Shown: one piece after another, positions 42,465-51,667 of the stretch
Layout of the letters: the number at the start of each line of letters is the position of its first letter
Numbering within the stretch: the stretch's first letter is position 1
From: Chloroflexota bacterium
GTDB lineage: Bacteria > Chloroflexota > Dehalococcoidia > SM23-28-2 > RBG-16-64-32
NCBI GenBank assembly: GCA_029262695.1
Contig: JAJCYV010000022.1
Coordinates: 113,787 to 177,786, forward strand
DNA: 64,000 nucleotides
Direction of reading: 5' to 3'
Position numbers and translations under genes: made by a program
Notes under the pieces: generated by a model
What the model was told of the DNA's origin: nothing
The model's database searches: none
The model's input: only the letters and a program-made list of their open reading frames with translations

Positions 42465-43768
42465 CGGAAGAGACCCGAAACGGCGGCTTCGGATTCTTCG
42501 ACAACTTCGCGCTGTGGGCCACCATCTGCGCCACGCTCTATGTGATGCCGTTCGGCGCCCTGCTGGTGCCGGCGCTCAGCATCGAGCAGGCGGTCGTCGC
42601 GGCAGTGATCGCCGGGCTCCTCTCGGGCCTGCTGCTCGCCGCTATAGCGGCGCTGGCGTCCCGCACCGGGCACTCGACGGCGCAGCTCCTCGCCGAACCG
42701 TTCGGCGAGCGAGGCCGCTGGCCTGTGGCGCTGCTGCTCCTGGCCCGCCATGCGCTCTTCGCGGCCTTCGCGCTCGTCCTCATCGCCGACTCTGCCCAGC
42801 TGGTGGGCGAGCGCGCGCTGGGAGCCGACCTGAGGCCCGTCTGGGTCCTGCTCTTTGCGGCCGCCGGCCTCGCGCTTGTCGTCGCCGGCCCGCGGCGAGT
42901 GGCGACGGCCCTGCGCCGTGGCGGGCTCTTGCTCGTGCTGCTCGTCGCTGCGGGAGTAGCCGCGTCAGCCTACATGGAGTTCGAGATCCCGTCCTATCTG
43001 CGGCGCCCGGCCGTCGGCGGCTGGCCGTCCATCTGGCAAGCGATCGACATCATGTTGATCGTCCCCCTTCTCTGGCTCCCGGTCGTCGCCGACTTCGGCC
43101 GCCTCGGTCGTGAGCCGCGCGCCGTGGGGAGCGGAACGTTCGCCGGCGTCTTTCTGATGATCGCCTGGTTTGGAACGCTCGGTATCATCTACCTGCCGGC
43201 AACGGAGTCAGGCGACATCCCGGGGTTCGTCGTCGGCATGGAACTGAGCCTCGGCGCGATCATGCTGCTGTTCCTGCTCCAGGCTGACGAAGTCTACGCC
43301 AGCGTGTATGCGGCGGTCCCCACGCTTGAGTCCATCGGCGTTCGCGGAGACGGCCGCCTCGTTGGAATCGTGCCGCTGCTGGCCGCCGTCCCGGCGGCGC
43401 TGTTCCTCAGCATCGGCGACCTCGAGCCATATCTGCTGCTCGCCAGCGCCGCCTTCATACCGGCATTTGCCGTAGTGATCGCGCACGCTCTGTGGCCCGC
43501 GGAACGGTCGGCGGCACCCGCGATAGTCGCCGTCGTGGCCGGATTCGTCGCCTACCAGTGGATATCGCCGGCGGACATCGCCTGGTGGCAAGACGTCATA
43601 GAGGAGCCGTTCGCCCTGATCGCGTTGCCGTTCCCACTGGGAGATGAGGCCACCTGGCTGGGCGCAGCGATACCGTCGTTCGTCGTCGCCTTCGCCGTCC
43701 AGCTCCTGGGCACGCTGACAGAGCGCGCCACAGAGCCTGCATCCGGAGAGCTGAGCACGGCGGACTAG
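42461..43768 (+). CDS. Membrane transporter, NCS1/cytosine-permease-like
   Basis: Protein of 435 residues. GTG 42461 overlaps the A5 stop by four bases (GTGA), and the longer track ORF lies within A5. About twelve membrane segments are visible, starting with FFDNFALWATICATLYVMPFGALLVPAL. The spacing and the early GLLSGLLLAAIAALASRTGHSTAQLL block recall nucleobase:cation symporters (CodB/PucI type), but the match is weak and an unrelated secondary transporter is possible. It has no haem-ligand His pattern of NarI or NrfD, so it is not an obvious quinol anchor. Translation coupling to A5 suggests substrate uptake or product export. Confidence 0.65.
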   Translation: MTEETRNGGFGFFDNFALWATICATLYVMPFGALLVPALSIEQAVVAAVIAGLLSGLLLAAIAALASRTGHSTAQLLAEPFGERGRWPVALLLLARHALFAAFALVLIADSAQLVGERALGADLRPVWVLLFAAAGLALVVAGPRRVATALRRGGLLLVLLVAAGVAASAYMEFEIPSYLRRPAVGGWPSIWQAIDIMLIVPLLWLPVVADFGRLGREPRAVGSGTFAGVFLMIAWFGTLGIIYLPATESGDIPGFVVGMELSLGAIMLLFLLQADEVYASVYAAVPTLESIGVRGDGRLVGIVPLLAAVPAALFLSIGDLEPYLLLASAAFIPAFAVVIAHALWPAERSAAPAIVAVVAGFVAYQWISPADIAWWQDVIEEPFALIALPFPLGDEATWLGAAIPSFVVAFAVQLLGTLTERATEPASGELSTAD

Positions 43769-43805
43769 CCGCGGCCTTCGGTGTTCCATGTTCCGTGCAC
43801 GCCTC

Positions 43806-43824
43806 AGCGCTGTGGGGCAGCGCT
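43806..43824 (+). terminator. Short hairpin after the permease gene
   Basis: AGCGCTG-TGGGG-CAGCGCT forms a seven-base-pair stem 38 bases after the permease stop. No T run follows. It overlaps GTGGGGCAGCGCTCCAC (43812-43828), a poor match to the shared operator 76 bases before moaA, so the element could have either role. Confidence 0.35.
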
Positions 43825-43903
43825 CCACACCCCGCCACCGTGCGCCTGACTGACCGGGCGCCATACGGGCTGATACCGTCGAAGCGTAAGAGAGTGGGTG
43901 ACT

Positions 43904-44986
43904 ATGTGGAAGCGCAATGCACATGCCGCAGACACCTCTGCGCCCCCGGGCGCGGCAGCGGAGCAGCTTGCCTCCGCGACTGACTCGCTCGACCGGCCCC
44001 TTCACCAACTCCGCATCTCCGTCACCGACCGTTGCAACTTCCGCTGCACGTACTGCATGCCCAAGCGTGCCTTCGGTTCACGCTATCGCTTTCTGAAGCA
44101 TTCCGAGGTCCTCTCCTTCGAGGAGATCGCGCGCGTGACCGCCATCTTCGCCGAGCTAGGAGTCGAGAAGGTGCGGCTTACCGGCGGCGAGCCCACACTG
44201 CGCCGAGACCTTCCCCGCCTCGTCGAGAAGCTTGCCCGAATCCGCGGATTGAAGGAGATCAATCTGACCACGAACGGCTCCCGGCTGACCGAACTGGCCG
44301 TCCCGCTACGCGACGCCGGCCTTTCACGCGTGACGGTGAGCCTCGACTCGCTGGACGACGACACGTTCCGGGCGATGAACGACGTCGACTTCCCCGTCGG
44401 CCGTGTCCTCGACGGCCTTGAGGCGGCCCGGGCCGCCGGTTTCCCCAAGATCAAGGTGAACTCCGTCGTCAAGCGCGGCCTGAACGACTCCGCCGTTCCG
44501 GAGATCGCCGAATTCTTCCGTTGGACCGGCATCAACCTGCGCTTCATCGAGTTCATGGATGTCGGGACGACGAACCGCTGGCAGATGCAGGACGTCATCC
44601 CGGCGGAAGAAATCCTGGCGCTCGTCAGCCGCCGGTTCCCGATCGAGCCGCTGGCGCACCAGTACCGGGGTGAGGTCGCCGAACGGTGGCGCTACGCCGA
44701 CGGAGCGGGCGAACTCGGTGTTATCGCCTCCGTCACGCGCCCCTTCTGCGGCGACTGCTCCCGCATTCGCATGTCCGCCGACGGCCGCCTCTACACGTGT
44801 CTATTCGGTATCGCCTCTCACGATCTGAGGGGACCGCTGCGGACCGGCGCATCGGACGCCTGCCTCAGCGACACGATCGGACGCCTTTGGGCCCGGCGAA
44901 GCGACCAGTACTCGGAGTCTCGCGGCGGTGAGGCCCGGGCCGCTCCCGCTCCGCAGAAAGTAGAGATGTCGTTCCTTGGCGGTTGA
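43904..44986 (+). CDS. moaA: GTP 3',8-cyclase MoaA
   Basis: Protein of 360 residues (ATG 43904; GTG 43898 is also possible). It catalyses the first step of molybdenum cofactor synthesis, the radical rearrangement of GTP. The radical-SAM cluster motif CNFRCTYC follows RISVTDR, VRLTGGEPTLRRD lines the SAM site, and the C-terminal second cluster is FCGDCSRIRMSADGRLYTCLFG. The protein ends in Gly-Gly, which is needed for activity in known MoaA. It follows the A4/A5 operon and supplies the same enzymes; moaC, moaE and moeA are not in the window. Confidence 0.95.
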   Translation: MWKRNAHAADTSAPPGAAAEQLASATDSLDRPLHQLRISVTDRCNFRCTYCMPKRAFGSRYRFLKHSEVLSFEEIARVTAIFAELGVEKVRLTGGEPTLRRDLPRLVEKLARIRGLKEINLTTNGSRLTELAVPLRDAGLSRVTVSLDSLDDDTFRAMNDVDFPVGRVLDGLEAARAAGFPKIKVNSVVKRGLNDSAVPEIAEFFRWTGINLRFIEFMDVGTTNRWQMQDVIPAEEILALVSRRFPIEPLAHQYRGEVAERWRYADGAGELGVIASVTRPFCGDCSRIRMSADGRLYTCLFGIASHDLRGPLRTGASDACLSDTIGRLWARRSDQYSESRGGEARAAPAPQKVEMSFLGG

Positions 44987-45022
44987 ACCAACCAGCCGTA
45001 CTCACCAGGAAGGTCCTGGATC

Positions 45023-45682
45023 ATGCTGACCTCAGAACGACGGCCGGTCGCTCGCCGCAAGAGCCGGCGTGGCGGCAGACTTACCAGGCAGCACATCGTC
45101 GAAGCCTCAATGCACCTCTTCTCTGCGCGCGGTTACACAAGGACCACGGTGCGAGACATCGCCCGGCAGGCCGGCATCTCGGACGCCGCGATCTACTACC
45201 ACTTCCACACCAAGGGCGACGTGCTCGACGAGTTGATCGATGCCACCCTCGACCAGCCGGCAGACGCAGCACCGGCGCCTCAGAGAAAGCCCTCTCCAGG
45301 AACGGCCCTCAACGATAGGCTCGCGCACATGACCCGGCTAATCGAACAGAACCTGGAGCTGCTGACGATCATTCTCCGTGAGGCGCTGGCGGGAAACCCT
45401 CACGCCGTTCGCCGGTACCGGCGGCTGATGGACGGATGGGAACGGTCCCTGGCGCGGGTGCTCAAAGAATCGCCCGGCGCGGCGCAGCGGCGCCGCGACT
45501 CCGTGCGCAGCCTCGCCCGCCAGATCGCGTATACCACCATGATGATCCTTCAGGACGTGCTGGTGCTGCGACGCACGCCGGCGGCGAACCCGACTGCGCG
45601 GCGGCAATTGATGCTTGACTCCATACGGCGCGGCCTCGGGGCGCTACTTCCCGACTGCGCTGAGACGACGGGCCGGGCCTGA
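45023..45682 (+). CDS. TetR-family transcriptional regulator
   Basis: Protein of 219 residues. The DNA-binding part is HIVEASMHLFSARGYTRTTVRDIARQAGISDAAIYYHFHTKGDVLDELI, a complete TetR helix-turn-helix. A basic N-terminal tail (RRPVARRKSRRGGR) precedes it. The C-terminal domain is helical and uninformative. It lies 36 bases after moaA on the same strand and 96 bases before an FAD oxidoreductase; either unit could be its target. No clear operator was seen near it. Confidence 0.9.
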   Translation: MLTSERRPVARRKSRRGGRLTRQHIVEASMHLFSARGYTRTTVRDIARQAGISDAAIYYHFHTKGDVLDELIDATLDQPADAAPAPQRKPSPGTALNDRLAHMTRLIEQNLELLTIILREALAGNPHAVRRYRRLMDGWERSLARVLKESPGAAQRRRDSVRSLARQIAYTTMMILQDVLVLRRTPAANPTARRQLMLDSIRRGLGALLPDCAETTGRA

Positions 45683-45778
45683 TCGCGCAACCGGGCGCCT
45701 CGTCAGGACACACATCTGAGCGATAATCCGCTACACTCGAACGGATTCAACGCGCACGTTGCGCGGGGAGGTCGGCCC

Positions 45779-47152
45779 ATGGAAGATCTTGCGACACGCA
45801 GCTACTGGCTTGGCCTGGACGCTTATGAGCCCGGGCCACCGCTAAACGGCGATATGGACGCCGACGTCGCGATTATCGGCGGCGGCTTTACCGGGCTCTG
45901 GACCGCCTACCACCTGCTGAAAGCAGACCCCGGGCTGACCGTCGTCGTGCTGGAGAGTTCAGCCGTTGGCTATGGCGCCTCTGGCCGGAACGGCGGCTTC
46001 GCGATGCCGCTGGTCCACCGCAGCCTGCAATCGCTCGTCGACAATCTTGGCCACGAGCGGGCGCGGGCCGTTCACCACGGCGCAGAGGAGGCTGTCCAAA
46101 CGCTCCAGAGTGTGTGCGCTGAGGAGAATATCGACGCCGATCTGATGCCGAACGGCCTGCTCACCGTCTCCAACACCCCCCTTCAAGACGAGCACATCCG
46201 GCTCGAAGCGAAGGTGGCCGCGGAGCTTGGGATTGAGGGCGTCCGGGTGCTGGACAAGGACGAGATCCAGGCTCGCGTGCACTCCGAGACGTTCCGTGGC
46301 GCGCTTGAGGAAGACGCCTGCGTGCTCGTGAACCCGGCCCGGCTGGTGCGCGGCCTGAAGGAAGCGGTGATCCGCGCCGGCGGCCGCGTCTTCGAGCAGA
46401 CCCCGATGGAGGAGCTATCGCGGTCTGGCGATGGCGTGGTCGTCCGGACGCCGGGCGGGTCGATCCGGGCCAGGCGCGCGCTCCTGGCCGCCAACGCCTA
46501 CAGCGCCAGCTTTCCCGAGCTGAGCGACCGCGTTACGCCCTTCTACTCCTACATCCTGCTATCGGAGCCGCTCACGGACGAGCAGTGGGGACGCATCGGC
46601 TGGGAGGGCCGCGAAGGAATGGAGGACCGCCGCACGTTCCTCCACTACTTCCGCCCGACGATCGACGGCCGGATCATGTGGGCCGGGCGCGACGCGCCCT
46701 ATCGCCCCGACGGGCCCGATCCGAAGTACGACCGCGACGATCGCGTGTTCAATCGGCTCCAGAAGACGTTCGAGTGGACGTTCCCGCAGCTGTCGGACCT
46801 GAAGTTCGAGTACCGCTGGGGCGGCCCGGTAGGCGTCACCGCAACGTTCCTCCCCGCGGCAGGCTGGCTGAAGGGGAACCGCATCGCCTACGCGTTCGGC
46901 TATAACGGACACGGCGTGGCGATCACCTGCCTGCTGGGCAAGTGCGTGCGCGATCTGCTGCTGGAGCGGGACACCGACCTGACGCGACTTGCCCTCGTCG
47001 GCCGAAAGCCGCCGTCGCTCGGCCCCCGTCTCGTCCGGGACCGGATCGTTCAGGCCCAGACCGACTTCCAGATTCGTCAGGACGACGCCGGACGCGAACT
47101 CAAGCCGTCGCTCTTCGTACGGCTCACGGAGAAGATCTTCGGCGGGTTCTAA
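45779..47152 (+). CDS. FAD-dependent amine/amino-acid oxidoreductase (DAO family)
   Basis: Protein of 457 residues, with GGGGAGG before ATG 45779. The dinucleotide-binding motif is DVAIIGGGFTGLWTAYHL near residue 28, followed by VVVLESSAVGYGASGRNGGFA, the ASGRNGG segment typical of glycine oxidase, sarcosine oxidase and gamma-glutamylputrescine oxidase relatives. The C-terminal FAD contact is IAYAFGYNGHGVAITCLLGK. PuuB-like amine oxidation is the best guess. It runs convergently to the nos cluster and seems to be a single-gene unit. Confidence 0.88.
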   Translation: MEDLATRSYWLGLDAYEPGPPLNGDMDADVAIIGGGFTGLWTAYHLLKADPGLTVVVLESSAVGYGASGRNGGFAMPLVHRSLQSLVDNLGHERARAVHHGAEEAVQTLQSVCAEENIDADLMPNGLLTVSNTPLQDEHIRLEAKVAAELGIEGVRVLDKDEIQARVHSETFRGALEEDACVLVNPARLVRGLKEAVIRAGGRVFEQTPMEELSRSGDGVVVRTPGGSIRARRALLAANAYSASFPELSDRVTPFYSYILLSEPLTDEQWGRIGWEGREGMEDRRTFLHYFRPTIDGRIMWAGRDAPYRPDGPDPKYDRDDRVFNRLQKTFEWTFPQLSDLKFEYRWGGPVGVTATFLPAAGWLKGNRIAYAFGYNGHGVAITCLLGKCVRDLLLERDTDLTRLALVGRKPPSLGPRLVRDRIVQAQTDFQIRQDDAGRELKPSLFVRLTEKIFGGF

Positions 47153-47217
47153 GCGCCGCCGATCAGCCTACAGAGACACACCAGCGTCTGCGAAGTGCCC
47201 GGGCGCGCCGTTTGCCC

Positions 47218-47727
47218 CTACCCGACGACTATGATGCCGCCCTCAGACGTCGGATGGATGTCGCAACGGAAGGTGTATGTACCGGTCAGCGTCGGACTGA
47301 ACTCCACTACGCCGGTGTCACCACCCAGGATCAGGTCGGGGTCACTGACTGAATCGTCGCCGGTGTTCCATTCGCCGTCCGCCCCCGCGATGCGGAAGTT
47401 GTGGATCGCGGTTCCGACGTTTGTGATCTCGATCGTCGTCGTCTCGTCGACCGGTGCCGTCAGGTTGCTCACAACGTAGATGAGGTCGTTAACCGATATC
47501 TCAAGTACGCCGTCCACCGGGTTTGTGACTTCGTCTTCAACATCCTGAGGCACGACAGGCTGCGGCTGAAGCTCATCGGCCGGCGCCGTCGCGGTGCCGC
47601 CGTCTCCGTTGCCGTTGCCATTACCGCCATCGTCGTCGTCGCCGCCGCAAGCTGCCACCAGAAGCAACAGGGCGGCAGCGATCGGCACCACTATTCGCAT
47701 CCACTTTGCAGGACTGAGACTGAGCAT
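47218..47727 (-). CDS. Cupredoxin-like lipoprotein, last gene of the nos cluster
   Basis: Protein of 169 residues. The signal peptide ends in a lipobox, LLVAAC, followed by a long Asp/Gly/Asn linker (GGDDDDGGNGNGNGDGG) that would hold the domain away from the membrane. The C-terminal 90 residues look like a cupredoxin: TIEITNVGTAIHNFRIAG gives the first His and TYTFRCDIHP the Cys-x2-His pair. The usual distal Met is not evident after HP. It lies 30 bases after nosY and probably delivers electrons or copper to nitrous oxide reductase. Confidence 0.82.
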   Translation of the reverse strand: MLSLSPAKWMRIVVPIAAALLLLVAACGGDDDDGGNGNGNGDGGTATAPADELQPQPVVPQDVEDEVTNPVDGVLEISVNDLIYVVSNLTAPVDETTTIEITNVGTAIHNFRIAGADGEWNTGDDSVSDPDLILGGDTGVVEFSPTLTGTYTFRCDIHPTSEGGIIVVG

Positions 47728-47757
47728 TCATTTCCTCCTATAACTTGTCAGAACTCG

Positions 47758-48582
47758 TCAGGAATCGGCCTTTTTGAAGATCTCTATGGCAAACAAAACT
47801 GGGGCTACGACCCACACCACAAGCGCAGCGCCGAGTAGCAGCGTCGCGTTGGTCGTCCCTACTTCATCGTATAGATACGTTCCGAACGGCCCCAGGACCT
47901 CCAGATCGGGCTCGAGGTGGATAATCGCCAGGACCCTCACGATCTCCACAGGATTTGCGAGCAGTGCCACGAGCATCTCAGGGCCGCCAAGCGAAGTTGA
48001 TGACACCATCCCGATTAGAACGAGGTCGAAAAACAAGACTGCCACAAACCACACGAGTAGCGCCAGCCCCAGCGCCTGCACGCGCGTCTCGCCGATGACG
48101 GATGTCAGCACGCCAAGTCCGGTCATCACGGCGACGAGCGCCAGCACAAGACCCAGCAGCAGAACGTAGGTGCCCACGTCCATCGATGACGCATAGGCGG
48201 CGATGACGATACCCGCCAGGCCGAACCCGGCCACGGTTGCGATGGCGATCGACGCGAACAGGCCGGAGAACTTCCCCAGCAGAAGCTCCCAGCGGCTGAT
48301 TGGCTGCGCCAGTAAATACGTCAGCGTTCCCCTGTCACGCTCACCGGCGATCGCGCCGGAGCCAAGCGTGAGGGCGATGAGCGGAGCCAGGAGCAGGCAC
48401 AGGTTAAGGAGGCTCGCCGTCGTGCGGCTGAAGTTCTCGAAGCCGAGCGTGCCCAGGCTCCTCTGGCCGACGTAGGCCACGGCCAGGGCCAGCAGAGCGA
48501 ATATTCCGGCGTACAGCACCAGCCACCTGCTGGCCACCGCGTCACGGACTTCCTTGCGCGCCACCGTCAACGTAGCGTTCAT
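47758..48582 (-). CDS. nosY: NosY-type ABC permease
   Basis: Protein of 274 residues with six membrane segments. It begins MNATLTVARKEVRDAVASRWLVLYAGIFALLALAVAYVG and includes the GERDRGTLTYLLAQPISRWELLLGK segment, which is typical of NosY and related ABC-2 permeases. With NosF and NosD it forms the transporter needed to mature the CuZ centre of nitrous oxide reductase, thought to move a sulfur species. The ATGA junction overlaps the nosF stop by four bases. Confidence 0.9.
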   Translation of the reverse strand: MNATLTVARKEVRDAVASRWLVLYAGIFALLALAVAYVGQRSLGTLGFENFSRTTASLLNLCLLLAPLIALTLGSGAIAGERDRGTLTYLLAQPISRWELLLGKFSGLFASIAIATVAGFGLAGIVIAAYASSMDVGTYVLLLGLVLALVAVMTGLGVLTSVIGETRVQALGLALLVWFVAVLFFDLVLIGMVSSTSLGGPEMLVALLANPVEIVRVLAIIHLEPDLEVLGPFGTYLYDEVGTTNATLLLGAALVVWVVAPVLFAIEIFKKADS

Positions 48583-49409
48583 CCGTTAACCTCCCCGGTC
48601 TCGTCGCTCTCAACACGCGCCAGGAGTTCATCCCAGGAGATCGACGCCGGCGATATGCTCTCCGCCTTCACGCCGATCTCTCCGAGGGCCTCTACGAGCG
48701 CCGCCGGCGACGTGCCGTTCAGGCTTACGACGAAGCGCCTGGAGGGTGCGCGGCTCGCCAGGTCTTTGACTGTACCCTTGTAGACCAACCGCCCTCGCCG
48801 CAGCACGAGGACCTGGTCCGCCAGGTCACCGAGGTTGTCCACGAAGTGCGTCGAGATGACGATCGTGCGCCCCTCGGCTCGCAGCTGGCGAACGAGGTCG
48901 TGCAACTGTTCCCGGCTCGTAGCGTCCAGGTTGGCCGTCGGCTCGTCGAGCAACAACAGCGGAGGATCGGACAACAGCGCGGCCGCCAGGGCGAGACGTT
49001 GCTTCATCCCCCCGGACAGGTGACCGACCGCGAGGTCGATCTGCTCCTCCAGGCCAACTCGCTCCAGGAGCGACCTGACGCGCGGGACGTCGGCCCCGCG
49101 GAGCTCAGCCAGGAATTCGAGCGCCTGCCGGCAAGTGTCTCTCTCGTTGAACGCCGGCGTTTGGGGGAGGTAGCCGATCCGCGCCCGGGCTTTCTTGCCC
49201 TGCCGCTTCGACGAGTAGCCATCGACCTCGACTCTCCCCTCGAAACCGGTGACGCCCATAATGCACTTGAGGGTCGTCGTCTTGCCGGCTCCGTTCGGCC
49301 CCAGGATAGCCGTGATCGAGCCGGGATCGAGCGAGAAATCGACATCGCTCAGCGCCGTCATGCTGCCATAGCGCTTCGTGAGACGTTCGACGCGGAGGAC
49401 AGCGGACAT
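48579..49409 (-). CDS. nosF: NosF-type ABC ATPase
   Basis: Protein of 276 residues. Motifs: LTKRYGSMTALSDVDFSLDPGSITAILGPNGAGKTTTLKCIMG (Walker A), HLSGGMKQRLALAAAL (signature), LLLLDEPTANLD (Walker B) and VISTHFVDNL (switch His). It energises the NosDFY maturation transporter. It overlaps nosD by one base (TAATG) and nosY by four. Confidence 0.93.
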   Translation of the reverse strand: MSAVLRVERLTKRYGSMTALSDVDFSLDPGSITAILGPNGAGKTTTLKCIMGVTGFEGRVEVDGYSSKRQGKKARARIGYLPQTPAFNERDTCRQALEFLAELRGADVPRVRSLLERVGLEEQIDLAVGHLSGGMKQRLALAAALLSDPPLLLLDEPTANLDATSREQLHDLVRQLRAEGRTIVISTHFVDNLGDLADQVLVLRRGRLVYKGTVKDLASRAPSRRFVVSLNGTSPAALVEALGEIGVKAESISPASISWDELLARVESDETGEVNG

Positions 49410-50923
49410 TACGCTCCGTCCTCCTGCGCCCGCCGGCCGCCAAGTCCGCGAGTGAGGCGCGAGAAATCGATGTCCAGGAGGGCGACGAGCGCCAGCCCGG
49501 AGACCGCGAGCAGCAGCGCGCTCACCGCCAGAAGGCCGCGGTCAAGCTCGCTTTCCGTCGAGAGCGCCGGCCCCGGTGGCGACATCAGCGGGCCGTTATC
49601 CGCCATCACCGCGTCGTAGCGGTAGAGCGGGAACATGTCGGCCGCCATGTCAATCGCCTCCTGCGCCAGGGTGAACTGGAAGAGGCGCAGGGCGTCGTTA
49701 TCGGCCAGCGCGCCGGCGAACGGCGGCTGCGGCTCATAGGGGATATCGCCCACGCCGTCGCCGTTGCGGTCGTAGCCGTGATAGTCGCTCCAGTAGTTTC
49801 CCCGGCCGTTCGTCGTCCAGGCGATCCCCTGCGGCGGCTGTGGAGCCCCGTTCGCCGAAGTATCGCGCGGCGCCAGCCCGGAATCATGGCTCGCCAGCAG
49901 GCCCGACGCCAGCTCTCCGCCCATCGCCTTCACCTGCACGGTGTTCTCGATCATCGCGTTCTCCACGAACGTGATCGGGGCGTTGGACATCAGGCCGATG
50001 CCCGTGTCGTTCAGAGCGAACAGGTTATCGCGAAAGATCGCCGTCGATCCGACCGCCTGGGGAGTGCCTTCGACCGTGACGCCGAACTTGTTGCGGAGGA
50101 AGCTGTTGCCCTCCGCGAACACGTCGTCGCAGTCCTTGAACAGCGCGCCGACGCCGGTGGCGCCCCGGCGGTTGCCGGACACCTCGTTGTCCTTGAGCAG
50201 CATGTCGTGCGAGAACATGAGCACGGCGCCGGCCAGGTTGTCCCGGAAGACGTTGCCGATGACCTTGTTGCCATCGGAATACATGAAGTGAAGACCGTAG
50301 CGGCCGTTGGTGGCTTCGTTCTCGCCAATCGTGTTGTGGTCGGAAAACTCAAGGTGAATCCCGTCGGAGGAGTTGGTGAGTGTGTTGTTGAAGACGCCGG
50401 CCTGCTCGGTCGCCCAGAGGTATATCGCGTAGCCGCGGCGGCCGATGTCCACCTCAGGCTCCAGGTCGACCGTATTGTAGGCTATCGTGCTGCCGGCGCT
50501 GTCCAGCAGGTAGATGCCGAAGCGCGTGTCCTCAATGCGGTTCCCCACGATCTCGACTTCGTCGGCACCGTCCACCTTCACACCGGCCGCTTCCTGGGAG
50601 ATGTTCTTCCCGCCGTTGCGCAAGACGAAGTCCGAGATCGACGCGCCGCTGGCCGTCATCACGACGACGTCGCCTTCGTTGCCACCGTCGATCACCGGAT
50701 CGTTCATGCCCTTCAGTTTGATGGCCTTGTCGATGACGATCCGCTCGTCGTAGACGCCCGCTTCGACGAAGACCGTGTCGCCCGGCGCCGCCGCGTCGAT
50801 CCGGGACTGGATCGATTGCCGTTCGCCCTGCGCGCCGCCCGCTTGCGGGTCCGTCAAGACGTGGATACCTCCCGCTGCGAGGGCAACGGCGGCAACCGCC
50901 AGGCCTACGCTTCGAAGGAGCAT
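49409..50923 (-). CDS. nosD: NosD-type periplasmic copper-site maturation protein
   Basis: Protein of 504 residues from ATG 50923 (TGAGATG junction with the preceding gene); the track start at 50962 lies inside that gene. A signal peptide (LRSVGLAVAAVALAAGGIHVL) is followed by right-handed beta-helix repeats of the CASH type, such as NNTLTNSSDGIHLEFSDHNTIGENEATNGRYGLHFMYSDGNKVIGNVF. This is the NosD family. Unlike shorter NosD proteins it ends in a membrane segment (RGLLAVSALLLAVSGLALVALLDI) and a basic tail, so it is probably anchored in the membrane. Confidence 0.9.
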   Translation of the reverse strand: MLLRSVGLAVAAVALAAGGIHVLTDPQAGGAQGERQSIQSRIDAAAPGDTVFVEAGVYDERIVIDKAIKLKGMNDPVIDGGNEGDVVVMTASGASISDFVLRNGGKNISQEAAGVKVDGADEVEIVGNRIEDTRFGIYLLDSAGSTIAYNTVDLEPEVDIGRRGYAIYLWATEQAGVFNNTLTNSSDGIHLEFSDHNTIGENEATNGRYGLHFMYSDGNKVIGNVFRDNLAGAVLMFSHDMLLKDNEVSGNRRGATGVGALFKDCDDVFAEGNSFLRNKFGVTVEGTPQAVGSTAIFRDNLFALNDTGIGLMSNAPITFVENAMIENTVQVKAMGGELASGLLASHDSGLAPRDTSANGAPQPPQGIAWTTNGRGNYWSDYHGYDRNGDGVGDIPYEPQPPFAGALADNDALRLFQFTLAQEAIDMAADMFPLYRYDAVMADNGPLMSPPGPALSTESELDRGLLAVSALLLAVSGLALVALLDIDFSRLTRGLGGRRAQEDGA

Positions 50924-50924
50924 C

Positions 50925-51587
50925 TCAGGAAACCCGTGCGCCCCCGTGCGCCTGGGCGACACGGGAGTTCACGGCTCTCTCACGACCAAAGCGGCTCCGC
51001 AGCCAGCCGATGATTGGAGGCGCGCTGACAGCAAGAGCCGCCACGACCATGAGATAGAACCCAATTTCGAACGAGGTCTCGGAGTGGAAATTCCAGACCT
51101 TGGTTGACCCGAACACCTTTGGCGTAAAAGCACCGGGGTTAAGGGGCGCGTCTTCTTTCAGCGTATGGCCATATCTGTATAGCCAGAACTGCAGATCGGC
51201 CACGAAGAACAACGGCATCGTCCAGAAGCCGAGGATGGTGAGCGCCTTGATCCAGTTGCGCTTCCACGTCACGAAAGAGGCCGCCACCGCAGCGACGACG
51301 AGGCCCACGATGCCCGGAATGAAGATGTCCATCTCGGTGACTTTCTCGATCGGCTTCATCCCGATGTAGTGGTTGAGGCCGTTGATCTCCTTGACGTCAT
51401 CGTAGTACGAACCGGGGTCCTCAGCGAACTTATACCCGTAAGCCTTCATGACGAGGCCTTCCGGGTACTGTGGCGCCACCAGTTCCATCCTCCAGAGCGG
51501 GACGAACAGGGTAGCGAGCAGCAGAACTGAAGCGACTGCCACAAAGACAATCCAGAGCCGCTCCGGCTTTCCGATCACCTTCCTCAT
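50925..51587 (-). CDS. nosB: NosB-like membrane protein of clade II nos clusters
   Basis: Protein of 220 residues with four membrane segments, at about residues 12-30, 88-105, 112-132 and 175-195. It lies directly after nosZ, the usual place of the nosB-type gene in atypical (clade II) nos clusters. The loop after the first segment, PLWRMELVAPQYPEGLVMKAYG, is recognisable in such proteins from memory. The role is not known; a part in electron transfer or NosZ maturation has been supposed. The symbol is given on position and topology. Confidence 0.72.
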   Translation of the reverse strand: MRKVIGKPERLWIVFVAVASVLLLATLFVPLWRMELVAPQYPEGLVMKAYGYKFAEDPGSYYDDVKEINGLNHYIGMKPIEKVTEMDIFIPGIVGLVVAAVAASFVTWKRNWIKALTILGFWTMPLFFVADLQFWLYRYGHTLKEDAPLNPGAFTPKVFGSTKVWNFHSETSFEIGFYLMVVAALAVSAPPIIGWLRSRFGRERAVNSRVAQAHGGARVS

Positions 51588-51619
51588 CTCTCTTCTACCA
51601 TTATCCGCTCTAAGTCCTG

Positions 51620-51653
51620 GGCCTGCCCGCGCGCCTTAGCACGCGGGCAGGCC
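51620..51653 (-). terminator. 12-bp perfect stem-loop between nosZ and nosB
   Basis: GGCCTGCCCGCG and CGCGGGCAGGCC flank a ten-base loop, 15 bases after the nosZ stop. With no T run it is more likely an RNA-stabilising or partial attenuation element that keeps nosZ mRNA in excess over the maturation genes. Confidence 0.5.
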
Positions 51654-51667
51654 TGCAGGATCTTTGC

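Noticed and set aside
49778-51013. Plus-strand ORF of 411 aa
   Set aside because: It is antisense to nosD and the NosB-like gene; the protein has no domain.
51620-51653. Strong rho-independent terminator after nosZ
   Set aside because: The stem is perfect but there is no T run, and the following nos genes are on the same strand, so full termination is unlikely. It is listed with moderate confidence only.
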